21,649 bases of DNA from DATHXC01 sp041662005. GTDB lineage: Bacteria > Pseudomonadota > Gammaproteobacteria > Burkholderiales > Methylophilaceae. Below, piece by piece: positions 7,410 through 15,052 of this stretch (positions are counted from its first letter, which is position 1; every line of letters begins with the position of its first letter). The notes beneath the pieces are model-generated. The model was not told the origin of the DNA and ran no database searches. It saw nothing but the letters and a program-made list of their open reading frames with translations. The translations under genes were made by a program, and so were the position numbers. The DNA lies in contig JBAZTJ010000031.1 of NCBI GenBank assembly GCA_041662005.1, forward strand, positions 1-21,649, in the 5' to 3' direction.

Positions 7410-9299
7410 ATGTCCACCGAGACTATCCAAAAAGAGACCTTAGGTTTTCAGGCCGAAGTAAAGCAGCTGTTACAGCTGATGATACATTCGCTGTATAGCA
7501 ATAAGGAAATTGTGCTGCGCGAGCTGATTTCAAATGCCAGTGATGCTGCAGACAAACTGCGTTTTGAGGCGCTGGCCAACAATGGGCTGTATGAAAATGA
7601 TAGTGAACTAAAAATTCGCGTGGCGTTTGATAAGGCTGCGCGTACCGTGACTATCTCAGACAATGGTATCGGCATGAGTCGCGACGAGGTGATTGCCAAT
7701 ATCGGCACGATCGCCAAATCCGGCACCCGGGAATTCTTCAATGCACTGACCGGTGACCAGGCCAAGGACGCCAACCTGATCGGCCAGTTCGGTGTGGGCT
7801 TTTATTCTTCCTTTATCATTGCAGATAAAGTCACATTAACTAGCCGCCGTGCCGGTAGCGCCGAGGCCGTACGCTGGGAGTCTGCAGGCGAGGGTGACTA
7901 CACCTTGGAAGCCGTAGAAAAAGCAACACGCGGCACGGAGATCGTATTGCATTTGCGCGAAGGTGAAGACGAGTTTTTGAGTGATTGGAAGCTGAAATCC
8001 ATCATCCGCAAATACTCCGACCATATCACCCTGCCTATCGTGATGAAAAAGAGTGAGTGGAAAGATGGTGTGGAAGTCCCGACTGATGAGGATGAGACCG
8101 TCAACAAGGCTTCTGCGCTTTGGGCTCGCGCTAAGAATGACATTACCGAAGAAGAGTATAAGGAATTCTATAAACACGTTTCCCATGACTTTGAAGAGCC
8201 GCTGGCCTGGAGCCATAACCGGGTAGAAGGCAAGCAGGAATATATTTCACTGCTTTACGTGCCAGGCAAGGCACCGTTTGATTTGTATGATCGCGAACGT
8301 CGCCATGGCATCAAGCTGTATGTGAAGCGCGTATTCATTATGGAAGATGCTGAAAAGCTGATGCCGCAATACCTGCGTTTCGTGCGTGGGGTGATAGACA
8401 CTTCTGATCTGCCGCTGAATGTCTCACGTGAAATCTTGCAGCACAGCAAGGATATCGATGCCATTAAGGCTGGTTCCGTCAAGAAGGTCTTGGGCGTTCT
8501 TGAAGATATGGCTGAAAACAAACCAGAGCAGTACAGCGCATTCTGGAACGAATTCGGCCGTGTACTTAAAGAAGGTCCGGGCGAGGACTTTGCCAACAAG
8601 GAAAAAATCGCCAGCCTGCTGCGATTCGCCAGCACCCTGGCCGATAACGACACGCAAGTGGTTTCTTTCAAAGACTATATTGCGCGGATGAAAGAGGGGC
8701 AGGACAAAATCTACTACATCACGGCCGACAGCTTCGCCGCAGCTCAGCATAGCCCGCATCTGGAGATTTTCCGCAAGAAGGGTATTGAAGTGTTTCTGCT
8801 ATCAGATCGCGTGGATGAGTGGATGTTGGGTAGCCTTACTGAGTTTGACGGCAAGAAGTTGCAGTCAGTAGCTAAGGGTGACTTGGATTTAGGCACCCTG
8901 GAAGATGAAGCCGAAAAAGAGCAACAGAAAAAGGTCGAGGATGAGTTCAAGTCGTTGATCGAAAGAATCCAGCAATCGTTGGGCGAGAGCGTCAAGGAAG
9001 TGCGTGTTACGCATCGCTTGACGGACTCACCTGCTTGCCTGGTCAGTGGTGAGCATGATATGTCCGGCAACCTTGAGCGCTTACTCAAGGCCGCGGGTCA
9101 AAAAACACCGGATAGCAAGCCTGTACTGGAGATCAATCCGCAGCATGCTATTTTGCAGCGCTTGAATACGGTAGATGACGAAACTCGTTTCGCCGACTGG
9201 TCGAAACTGTTGTTTGACCAGGCATTATTGGCAGAGGGCGGGCAGCTCGAAGATCCGGCCAGCTTTGTCCGTCGGATGAATAGCCTGTTGGCGATTTAA
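7410..9299 (+). CDS. htpG: Chaperone HtpG (bacterial Hsp90)
   Basis: Encodes 629 residues, close to the E. coli protein length. It is a cytoplasmic ATP-dependent chaperone acting as a homodimer on late-folding client proteins. The GHKL ATPase domain is intact: RELISNASDAADKL with catalytic Glu38 and Asn42, DNGIGM with Asp84, and GQFGVGF at 125-131 forming the nucleotide lid. The middle domain has NVSREILQ with the catalytic Arg that contacts ATP, and the C-terminal dimerisation domain is complete through to the stop. The ATG is preceded by GGGAG near 7397. It is driven from an RpoH promoter and closed by a strong terminator, so it forms its own transcription unit, divergent from the ECF operon. 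Confidence 0.98.
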   Translation: MSTETIQKETLGFQAEVKQLLQLMIHSLYSNKEIVLRELISNASDAADKLRFEALANNGLYENDSELKIRVAFDKAARTVTISDNGIGMSRDEVIANIGTIAKSGTREFFNALTGDQAKDANLIGQFGVGFYSSFIIADKVTLTSRRAGSAEAVRWESAGEGDYTLEAVEKATRGTEIVLHLREGEDEFLSDWKLKSIIRKYSDHITLPIVMKKSEWKDGVEVPTDEDETVNKASALWARAKNDITEEEYKEFYKHVSHDFEEPLAWSHNRVEGKQEYISLLYVPGKAPFDLYDRERRHGIKLYVKRVFIMEDAEKLMPQYLRFVRGVIDTSDLPLNVSREILQHSKDIDAIKAGSVKKVLGVLEDMAENKPEQYSAFWNEFGRVLKEGPGEDFANKEKIASLLRFASTLADNDTQVVSFKDYIARMKEGQDKIYYITADSFAAAQHSPHLEIFRKKGIEVFLLSDRVDEWMLGSLTEFDGKKLQSVAKGDLDLGTLEDEAEKEQQKKVEDEFKSLIERIQQSLGESVKEVRVTHRLTDSPACLVSGEHDMSGNLERLLKAAGQKTPDSKPVLEINPQHAILQRLNTVDDETRFADWSKLLFDQALLAEGGQLEDPASFVRRMNSLLAI

Positions 9300-9333
9300 A
9301 CCTACATATTCGGCAAAGAAAGCGTTATGCCTT

Positions 9334-9364
9334 AACCCACAGTTGTGATGACTGTGGGTTTTTT
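9334..9364 (+). terminator. Rho-independent terminator of htpG
   Basis: A perfect 10-base-pair stem, AACCCACAGT (9334-9343) with ACTGTGGGTT (9351-9360), a 7-base loop and a T run, begins 35 bases after the htpG stop. Confidence 0.92.
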
Positions 9365-9376
9365 ATTGCCAATTGG

Positions 9377-9405
9377 TTGACATCTTAAATGAGAATAATT
9401 ATCAT
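9377..9405 (+). promoter_or_regulatory. Near-consensus sigma-70 promoter
   Basis: TTGACA (9377-9382), a 17-base spacer and TATCAT (9400-9405). The -35 and spacing are perfect and the -10 differs from consensus by one base. It lies just after the htpG terminator and 28 bases before the start of the small 93-aa gene, so it should drive that gene and the downstream S4 paralogue. The -10 lies inside a Fur-box-like sequence. Confidence 0.75.
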
Positions 9406-9409
9406 TAGC
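9391..9409 (+). promoter_or_regulatory. Fur-box-like operator over the -10
   Basis: GAGAATAATTATCATTAGC matches 15 of 19 positions of the classical Fur consensus (GATAATGATAATCATTATC). It covers the spacer end and the -10 of the promoter, a position where Fur-Fe(II) would block RNA polymerase. This predicts derepression in iron starvation. Confidence 0.7.
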
Positions 9410-9432
9410 ATAAATGAAGCGGAGATTTAACC

Positions 9433-9714
9433 ATGAACAAAAAGCACGAAGCCACGTACGACCCTGAGTTGCCAGATGCGAGCTCGGTGATGGCCTCCTT
9501 GTGTTGTGTCGCCGTGCAATATGCGAGTAATCCCTCATTGGAGCTTGCCAAGCTTGCCTCTGATCTCTCGCATAAATTGACGGCCCCTCAGTATGCTGAA
9601 TCTAAATTGGTCATCGAAGTGGCCATGCGTTTGGTCAGGCAATGGGGAGCAATATTGCAAGAGCAAAATGGGTTGGCTGTAAGCATAGTGCCGGCCAGTC
9701 TCGCATTGCATTAA
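9433..9714 (+). CDS. Small helical protein of unknown function, predicted Fur-regulated
   Basis: Encodes 93 residues with ATG preceded by GGAGA. No signal peptide or membrane segment. It appears wholly alpha-helical, with a CysCys pair at 24-25 in SSVMASLCCVAVQYASNP and amphipathic helices LELAKLASDLSHKL and LVIEVAMRLVRQWGAILQEQ. I do not recognise the family with certainty; it loosely recalls short helical proteins found in Fur-controlled operons of other proteobacteria. It lies directly behind a Fur-covered promoter and 30 bases before the S4 paralogue, with no terminator between, so the two are probably co-transcribed. Confidence 0.72.
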   Translation: MNKKHEATYDPELPDASSVMASLCCVAVQYASNPSLELAKLASDLSHKLTAPQYAESKLVIEVAMRLVRQWGAILQEQNGLAVSIVPASLALH

Positions 9715-9744
9715 TTCAAATATATAGAAGAAGCTGGAGTTTTC

Positions 9745-10362
9745 ATGTCTCGATTTACTGGTCCAAGATTAAAAATTATGCGTGCTTTAGGTCTGGATCT
9801 GCCAGGCCTGTCACGCAAAAGTATAGAAGATCGTCCTAATCCGCCTGGCCAACATGGTGGCCGTGGCATGCGCCGCAAAAAGTCCGATTTTGGCGTCAAG
9901 CTGATGGAGAAGCAGAAGCTGCGTTTTAACTATGGGCTGACAGAAACCCAGTTGCGCCGCCTGATGATAGATGCACGCCGTGGCAATGCACCCACTGGTG
10001 AAACCCTGTTGCAACTGCTGGAGCGCCGTCTGGACAACGTGGTGTTCAGAGCTGGTTTTGCGCCTACGATTTCGGCTGCACGCCAATTGGTGAATCACCG
10101 TCATTTGCTGCTCAATGGCAAGTCGGTGAATATCCCCTCTATCCGCGTGCGGGTAGGCGATGTCGTCACCGTTAAGCCCGAGAGCTTAAAAATCCCGATG
10201 GTGGTGGAAACATTGAAAGATCTGCCGCTGGCGCGTCCCGAGTGGCTGAACTGGGATGACCAGGGACTTGTGGCTAGCATAGCCCATCTGCCTGCACCTG
10301 AAGATGTACCTTTCCCGGTGGATGTGCAGCAGGTCGTCGAGTATTACGCAAACCGGCTGTAG
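9745..10362 (+). CDS. rpsD: Ribosomal protein S4 paralogue without cysteines
   Basis: Encodes 205 residues, the normal S4 length. S4 is a primary 16S rRNA-binding protein that nucleates assembly of the small-subunit body and contributes to decoding accuracy. Visible features are PGQHG at 34-38, the SDFGVKLMEKQKLR block, TGETLLQLLERRLDNVVFRAG starting the S4 RNA-binding domain (about 93-155), and ARQLVNHRHLLLNGKSVNI. The zinc-ribbon-type cysteines of some S4 proteins are all absent: there is no Cys in the protein. The N-terminal 35 residues differ clearly from the usual betaproteobacterial S4. It is not beside rpsK, rpoA or rplQ as the alpha-operon copy is, so it is likely a second copy. It sits in a predicted Fur-controlled unit, 30 bases after the small helical gene, and ends in a UUCG-loop terminator. 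Confidence 0.9.
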   Translation: MSRFTGPRLKIMRALGLDLPGLSRKSIEDRPNPPGQHGGRGMRRKKSDFGVKLMEKQKLRFNYGLTETQLRRLMIDARRGNAPTGETLLQLLERRLDNVVFRAGFAPTISAARQLVNHRHLLLNGKSVNIPSIRVRVGDVVTVKPESLKIPMVVETLKDLPLARPEWLNWDDQGLVASIAHLPAPEDVPFPVDVQQVVEYYANRL

Positions 10363-10393
10363 GCAAACTACTGTATTTAAGAAACTCCTCCTC

Positions 10394-10417
10394 GGTCGCT
10401 TCGGCGACCATTTTTTT
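10394..10417 (+). terminator. Rho-independent terminator with TTCG tetraloop
   Basis: GGTCGC (10394-10399), loop TTCG, GCGACC (10404-10409), then A and seven Ts. The UUCG loop closed by a C-G pair is an especially stable hairpin. It ends the S4 unit 32 bases after the stop. Confidence 0.9.
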
Positions 10418-10459
10418 ATGGCTTTTAGTTTTTATGGCTTTAATTTTTTATGATTTAGG
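10418..10459 (+). repeat. Degenerate three-unit 16-bp direct repeat
   Basis: ATGGCTTTTAG (10418), ATGGCTTTAA (10434) and ATGATTTAGG (10450) each follow a T run, giving a 16-base period between the terminator and the ribosome-binding site of the next gene. The last unit contains the AGG of that site. It probably arose by slippage or local duplication. Confidence 0.6.
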
Positions 10460-10467
10460 AGCGCTAA

Positions 10468-10710
10468 ATGGAAACTGCAAAAACCTGTAAGCGAGTACTG
10501 TTGGCCGGAAACGATGGTTGTCGTGTGTTGTATTGCAATGAATGCAAGGTGGCTGAAATCGAGGTGGGCGCACTTAGCTTGCGGCTTGAAGCGCAGGCGT
10601 TCAAGTCCTTGAGTGAAGTGTTGCTGGAAGCTGTTTCAAGAATGTCCTCTATGATAGAAGTGGAAAAGTCTAATGGAGAGTTTGGGCGCAGGGCAGGGCG
10701 GATGCACTGA
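10468..10710 (+). CDS. Small four-cysteine protein of unknown function
   Basis: Encodes 80 residues; ATG has AGGAG 6 bases ahead (10457-10461). Cysteines at 7, 18, 23 and 26 include a C-x4-C-x2-C cluster (GCRVLYCNECK) that could bind zinc, iron or an Fe-S cluster. It is followed by a beta-like stretch AEIEVGALSLRLEAQAF and a helix. No signal peptide or TM segment, so it is likely cytoplasmic. I cannot name the family. It stands between the S4 terminator and a shared bidirectional terminator, so it needs its own promoter, which I could not locate; no Fur box is seen immediately upstream. Confidence 0.68.
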   Translation: METAKTCKRVLLAGNDGCRVLYCNECKVAEIEVGALSLRLEAQAFKSLSEVLLEAVSRMSSMIEVEKSNGEFGRRAGRMH

Positions 10711-10760
10711 CAGGATTTTGGTTGGGTGCTAGCCCTGCTAATATAAAGCGCGTAGAAAAT

Positions 10761-10791
10761 AAAAAAGCCCATGAAGTTCATGGGCTTTTTT
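10761..10791. terminator. Bidirectional terminator between convergent genes
   Basis: A run of As, stem GCCCATGA (10767-10774), three-base loop, TCATGGGC (10778-10785), then Ts. A tract on the left and T tract on the right allow termination from both sides. It lies between the four-Cys gene and the end of the minus-strand receptor gene. Confidence 0.9.
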
Positions 10792-10805
10792 ATTAAACAT
10801 TACAA

Positions 10806-13007
10806 TCAGAAATTGTAAATAAGCGTAGCCCGACCCGATAAAGGCGATCCGGGCGTTATGTTGTTATTGTTATGGGCATAGAGTGCGTAGTCTTTGTTGG
10901 TGATGTTTTCCAGGTTGATTTGCAGCCGCAGTTTCTCGCTCAGCTTTCCATAGATCGCAGCATCAAAACGTGTGTAACCGGGCAGGGTAGTGCTTGTCGT
11001 TGTGGTTGGCAGTGCAGCATACATGCTCGAGCGGCTAATGACACCCAGTGCTACTCCCCATGTCGGGTTGATGTCATATTTGTTCCACAGGGAGAATGTT
11101 TCCCTAGGTGTTTGTGCTAAATCGGTCCCCTTAAGAATGCTTGTGGATTGGTCCTTTGTGAGCTCTCCATCCTGATTCGCATATCCGCCAAAGATGCTCC
11201 ATTTTGAGGTGAGACGACCACTTACCCCTAGCTCCAGGCCTTTAATCTCCTGGCCATCAACAAGAATTTGTGTCGAAGGTGCAGCGGGATTGGTGACAGC
11301 AACATTTTGACGCTCTAGTTTATAAAAAGCCGCAGTCAATGCTAAGTCCGGGGTGACATCCCATTTGGCGCCAACCTCTTTATTGATGAACTTTTCCGGA
11401 TCGAAACTGCTGGTTGTAAAAGTTAGGTCAGTTAATTGATCTCCTGCGCGAGGCACATAAGACAGGCTGTAGTTGGTATATAGCGAAACATTTGCTATCG
11501 GCTTGAAAATTAAACCAGCCCGGGGCGATAGCAGATTATCCGTGCTTTCAATTTTTTGATTGGTGAGCACATTGGTATGTTTTGCTTCGAATTTATCATG
11601 CCTGAGGCCAATAATCACTTGCCATTGCGGGGTCAGGGTGAGCTGATCCTGAAGGTAGAAAGACGTGATATCAACATCACTTTTCCGGTCACGGGTTTTG
11701 TTATTAAACAGGATAGTGGCATTTGTTTCGGCTATCGTTGCTGGTACGCTGCCTTCCGCTGCAGTTGGTTCCAGGCGGGAGTTATCGGTTTTCTGGCGAC
11801 CTATCTCCATGCCGGCAAGCAGTTTGTGCTCAACTTGACCTGTTTTCAGTGAGTAAATCAAATCCGTTTGATTAAACAGGTTTTCCCTATCTGTATTATC
11901 GCGATAGGAGTCAAGTGCAACCAAGCCATTATTTCTGACAGGACCGTTGGCAAACACGTTTTGATAATATTTATCGTAATCAGCATAACGCGTGCGGTTG
12001 CGGATAGTTAAGCCGTTGTCGAAAGCATGTTCGATCATGGCATTAAAGGCTTTGGTTTCAGTCGAGTTCGGACTTTGTTTTGAGCTACCAAAAAATTGTG
12101 AGTAATTGCCAATGTCATAGGGGCGATTATTCAGTGAGCGGTTTCCCGGGCCATTGACTGAAGGCACGCCTCGATCACTGGTGCGATCATCCTTGAAATA
12201 TTCAGCATCCAGTACGATTTTTGTCTGCTCAGTAGGGCGCAGCGTAATGGTTGGGGTAATACCATAGCGCTCAAGGTTGTAGCCTTCGCGATAGCTGTCT
12301 GAGTTCTCATAGACCGTATTAATGCGGAAAGCGGCAACATCGTTAATGGCTTGTCCGATATCTGCCGAAATACGCTTGTGGTTATAGGCGCCATAGCTGG
12401 CGGTAACTTGGTGTATCGGATCCCAACCAGCTTCTTTAGACACGCGGTTGATCACGCCACCAGAAGCGCCACGGCCAAATATCATGCCGTTGGGGCCTTT
12501 CAACACTTCAATGCGGTCAGTGTTATAAAAGTCACGGTAAGTTTGAATATCGTCACGTACGCCATCAACGTAAAAATCACCTGTTGTAGAGTTGCCGCGC
12601 ATAACAAGCTGGTCGCGATTACCTTCGCCTTGTGCTGCAGTAACGCCGGGTACGTAGCGAACGGCGTCAGATACGCTTTGTATCGACTGATCTTTGATTA
12701 CATCCTGAGTAATCACTGAAATGCTTTGTGGCACATCAATCAGGTCAGTATCGGTCTTGGTGGCAGTTGTACTTTTCTTTGCGTTGTAACCTTTGACTGG
12801 TTGCGTATCGCTTAAGGCCGGCGCTGTGACCTGCACCTCCTTAAGTTTTAAAGGTTCAGCAGCGCCTTCCCCTGCGTAGACATTTCCAGAAATGCTTACT
12901 ACGCTTATCCCCAGAAGCGCTGCATGTACAGCAATCTTTAACGGGGACAATTTTAGCTCCAATTGAATGGTGGGTTGATGGACGGTTGCTGCTGATTGCT
13001 TTGTCAC
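10806..13007 (-). CDS. TonB-dependent siderophore receptor (catecholate type-like)
   Basis: Encodes 733 residues from a GTG with AGGAG 8 bases ahead. It is an outer-membrane 22-strand barrel importing ferric siderophore with energy from TonB. There is an extended signal region, with cleavage near VYA-G at residue 45, then a TonB-box-like LKEVQVTAP (54-63). The plug domain runs from about 80 to 190, with DVPQSISVITQDVI, DQLVMRGNSTTGDFYVDGVR and RIEVLKGPNGMIFGRGASGG, as in siderophore receptors of the Fiu/BfrD type. The barrel closes with TLIYNF and terminal Phe, as required for BAM assembly. A Fur-like site lies 67-91 bases upstream. It is divergent from hemP-tonB. The substrate cannot be told from sequence. 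Confidence 0.93.
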   Translation of the reverse strand: MTKQSAATVHQPTIQLELKLSPLKIAVHAALLGISVVSISGNVYAGEGAAEPLKLKEVQVTAPALSDTQPVKGYNAKKSTTATKTDTDLIDVPQSISVITQDVIKDQSIQSVSDAVRYVPGVTAAQGEGNRDQLVMRGNSTTGDFYVDGVRDDIQTYRDFYNTDRIEVLKGPNGMIFGRGASGGVINRVSKEAGWDPIHQVTASYGAYNHKRISADIGQAINDVAAFRINTVYENSDSYREGYNLERYGITPTITLRPTEQTKIVLDAEYFKDDRTSDRGVPSVNGPGNRSLNNRPYDIGNYSQFFGSSKQSPNSTETKAFNAMIEHAFDNGLTIRNRTRYADYDKYYQNVFANGPVRNNGLVALDSYRDNTDRENLFNQTDLIYSLKTGQVEHKLLAGMEIGRQKTDNSRLEPTAAEGSVPATIAETNATILFNNKTRDRKSDVDITSFYLQDQLTLTPQWQVIIGLRHDKFEAKHTNVLTNQKIESTDNLLSPRAGLIFKPIANVSLYTNYSLSYVPRAGDQLTDLTFTTSSFDPEKFINKEVGAKWDVTPDLALTAAFYKLERQNVAVTNPAAPSTQILVDGQEIKGLELGVSGRLTSKWSIFGGYANQDGELTKDQSTSILKGTDLAQTPRETFSLWNKYDINPTWGVALGVISRSSMYAALPTTTTSTTLPGYTRFDAAIYGKLSEKLRLQINLENITNKDYALYAHNNNNITPGSPLSGRATLIYNF

Positions 13008-13073
13008 GAGTTAGGCTCCTCACGAGATGGTTAATATTCACTTGCGTCTTAACGAATTTTAACAGGTGTAAAC

Positions 13074-13098
13074 ATTAATGATAATGATTTCTGTTAAT
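13074..13098 (-). promoter_or_regulatory. Fur-box-like site upstream of the minus-strand receptor
   Basis: Two overlapping alignments to the Fur consensus (13074-13092 and 13080-13098, about 12-13 of 19 positions each) centre on ATGATAATGATT. Located 67-91 bases before the receptor start, in the divergent region. Weaker than the hemP-side site but AATGAT hexamers are repeated in tandem, as in extended Fur operators. Confidence 0.6.
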
Positions 13099-13159
13099 AT
13101 CCTTAAAATAATTACGGATTAAATAATCTTGGTGTTTTTTTACAAATCCACATAAATAA

Positions 13160-13178
13160 TTTATTGAGAATCATTATC
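13160..13178 (+). promoter_or_regulatory. Fur box upstream of hemP-tonB
   Basis: The right half AATCATTATC is a perfect half-site and the whole matches 15 of 19 Fur consensus positions. A second overlapping alignment starts at 13166. It lies 50-68 bases before hemP, with TATTAA at 13184 as a possible -10, so it should put the hemP-tonB-exbB-exbD unit under iron repression. Confidence 0.75.
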
Positions 13179-13227
13179 ATTTGTATTAAACTGGTTGCCA
13201 TTGAAGTTAATTGTTAATGCATAAACT

Positions 13228-13425
13228 ATGAATGACACACTTAAAAAAATTACGCAGCCTGGGAAATTACTGCATCAACTCGCGGAGGGTAATGGGCAAA
13301 GTAACGCTAACCGATATACAAGTGAGTCGTTATTTCTAGGTAAGAACGAGTTATGTATTTCACACGGCGCGGAAGAGTATAGATTGCGTATTACCAGGCA
13401 AGGCAAGTTGATTCTCACGAAATGA
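13228..13425 (+). CDS. hemP: Hemin uptake protein HemP family
   Basis: Encodes 65 residues. The C-terminal half carries the HemP signature: SLFLGKNELCISHGAEEYRL followed by RITRQGKLILTK, ending at the stop. HemP is a small cytoplasmic Fur-regulated protein, usually first in haem or siderophore uptake operons; in some betaproteobacteria the family member (HmuP) activates receptor transcription in response to iron chelate. No good Shine-Dalgarno is visible. It is translationally coupled to tonB through the four-base ATGA overlap. Here it fronts energy-transduction and siderophore genes and not a haem receptor set. Confidence 0.9.
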   Translation: MNDTLKKITQPGKLLHQLAEGNGQSNANRYTSESLFLGKNELCISHGAEEYRLRITRQGKLILTK

Positions 13426-14261
13426 AGCTTGCTGGAAATAATAATGGCGACGCAAAGTCAGGAAAAAAGTTGAATCAGTCTACTGATCTGAGTATGCCAT
13501 TCGCATTGGCGCAGATGTTTGGATATCCCGCCGAAAAGGATATGGTGGTGTCCGAGTCGGCTGCTCTTGCAGTGGGCAGGTCATCATATAGTGCTGCCAA
13601 TAAACATTCGAATGTAGCTTTAGTTCTAGTGATGGTGGCGCACGGGCTGGTTTTCTGGGCGTTATTAAATGCACCAGAAACCAAGCCGCTACTTGAAAAA
13701 GTGCCCATGCCGATGACGGTGAGTCTGATAAATGCTCCAACGCCGGAGCCGGAAGTCGTGCCGGTGATCCCTACACCGCCTAAGCCACAGCCGGTTGTTA
13801 AAAAACAAAAGCAAAAACCGCGTGAAGTGACACCTACGCCACAGCTAATAGAGGCGGCGCCAGCACAAGTGGTTGAAACGTCGGTACCAACGCCGCCTAC
13901 GCCATCGCCTGTGGTTGCGAAAGCGCCTGAGGTTAAGCCAGAGCCGGAAAAGCCACAGGTGAAGGAAGATGTCATCGAAGAGCCAAAATTCGGTGTGGCA
14001 TATCTTAATAACCCTGCACCTAACTATCCGGCGTTGTCACGTCGCCTTGGCGAGCAGGGTAGGGTGTTAATGCGAGTTCTGGTCTCGGTCAATGGAGATG
14101 CTGAAACAGTTACGGTCGAGAGTAGTAGTGGTTCCAGTCGGCTGGACCAGGCCGCGATGGAGGCTGTGAAGAAGTGGCAGTTTATCCCGGCCAAGAAAAA
14201 CAAGCAGCCCATCAGTGCCTATGTATTGGTGCCGGTGAAATTCTCTCTTGATAATGCCTGA
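13422..14261 (+). CDS. tonB: Energy transducer TonB
   Basis: Encodes 279 residues. TonB couples the inner-membrane proton-motive force harvested by ExbB-ExbD to outer-membrane receptors. A 60-residue cytoplasmic extension precedes the single TM anchor (about 64-82), which holds His74 (VMVAHGLVFW). The matching Ser of the E. coli S-x3-H motif is replaced by Val. A Pro/Val/Lys-rich periplasm-spanning linker covers about 88-185. The C-terminal TonB domain (about 190-279) has PNYPALSRRLGEQGRVLMRV and AAMEAVKKWQFIPA. The start at 13422 is supported by the ATGA overlap with hemP; a later start at Met41 would remove much of the extension and cannot be excluded. It lies 44 bases before exbB. Confidence 0.93.
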   Translation: MKLAGNNNGDAKSGKKLNQSTDLSMPFALAQMFGYPAEKDMVVSESAALAVGRSSYSAANKHSNVALVLVMVAHGLVFWALLNAPETKPLLEKVPMPMTVSLINAPTPEPEVVPVIPTPPKPQPVVKKQKQKPREVTPTPQLIEAAPAQVVETSVPTPPTPSPVVAKAPEVKPEPEKPQVKEDVIEEPKFGVAYLNNPAPNYPALSRRLGEQGRVLMRVLVSVNGDAETVTVESSSGSSRLDQAAMEAVKKWQFIPAKKNKQPISAYVLVPVKFSLDNA

Positions 14262-14305
14262 TTTTCCAATTTTTAAATTTGTTGTTATAGAAAGCGAGTA
14301 GCACT

Positions 14306-15052
14306 ATGCAGACCGGATATGAATTTAATAGCCTGAGTTTTATTACCAACGGCGGCGCGGTTTCAATCGCAGTCGCGTTATTGTTGCTGGCGATGTCGGT
14401 GGCGAGCTGGTATCTGATTGTTACCAAAGCTTACCAGGCGATGCGAGTGCGCAGCGCTTCGAACGACTTCAACGAGAAATTTTGGCAGGCGCCCACTCTG
14501 GAAGCTGCCATGCGCATCACCAATCAGGCGACACCGCTTGCGCGTTTGGCTAGCCAGTCTATCGAGGCCGCCGGCCACTATGAGCGCCATGCGGGTAAGC
14601 GTCTGGCTGATGCCTGTAGTCAGGATGAGTTTATCGCCCGCAGTATGCGCCGTAGCATTAGCCAGGAGGGCGCACAGATTGAGCATGGCCTCACTGTGCT
14701 GGCTTCGGTCGGCAGTGTGTCGCCTTTTGTTGGCTTGTTCGGCACGGTATGGGGTATCTACCATGCCTTGGCCAGCATTAGCATGAGCGGCCAGGCCACG
14801 CTGGATAAAGTGGCTGGACCAGTTGGCGAAGCATTGATCATGACCGCGTTGGGCCTGGCTGTGGCTATCCCGGCGGTATTGGCTTACAACGCTCTGGTGC
14901 GCAGCAATCGCGTGCTGATGAGCCAACTGGAGAATTCCCCGCATGATTTACATACCATGCTGACAACCGGCACAGCCTTGCCTGCCAGCGCTGCTTCAAA
15001 ACAGCCTGCTACTGCACCAGCTAAAGCCCACTTGAAAGAGGTGACAGCATGA
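14306..15052 (+). CDS. exbB: Biopolymer transport protein ExbB (MotA/TolQ/ExbB family)
   Basis: Encodes 248 residues. It forms the pentameric inner-membrane proton channel scaffold that energises TonB with ExbD. TM1 is about 16-40 (AVSIAVALLLLAMSVASWYL). TM2 and TM3 are in the conserved block LTVLASVGSVSPFVGLFGTVWGI and EALIMTALGLAVAIPAVLAY, separated by a short periplasmic loop (GQATLDKVAGPVG), as in all members. The C-terminal tail is Ala/Pro/Lys-rich. The gene overlaps exbD by ATGA (15049-15052), so the two are made in coupled amounts. Confidence 0.95.
   Translation: MQTGYEFNSLSFITNGGAVSIAVALLLLAMSVASWYLIVTKAYQAMRVRSASNDFNEKFWQAPTLEAAMRITNQATPLARLASQSIEAAGHYERHAGKRLADACSQDEFIARSMRRSISQEGAQIEHGLTVLASVGSVSPFVGLFGTVWGIYHALASISMSGQATLDKVAGPVGEALIMTALGLAVAIPAVLAYNALVRSNRVLMSQLENSPHDLHTMLTTGTALPASAASKQPATAPAKAHLKEVTA

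Noticed and set aside
13475..13975. Minus-strand Gly/Thr/Ser-rich frame of 166 codons
   Set aside because: It is the antisense of the TonB proline-rich linker, whose repetitive codons yield a long low-complexity frame on the other strand.
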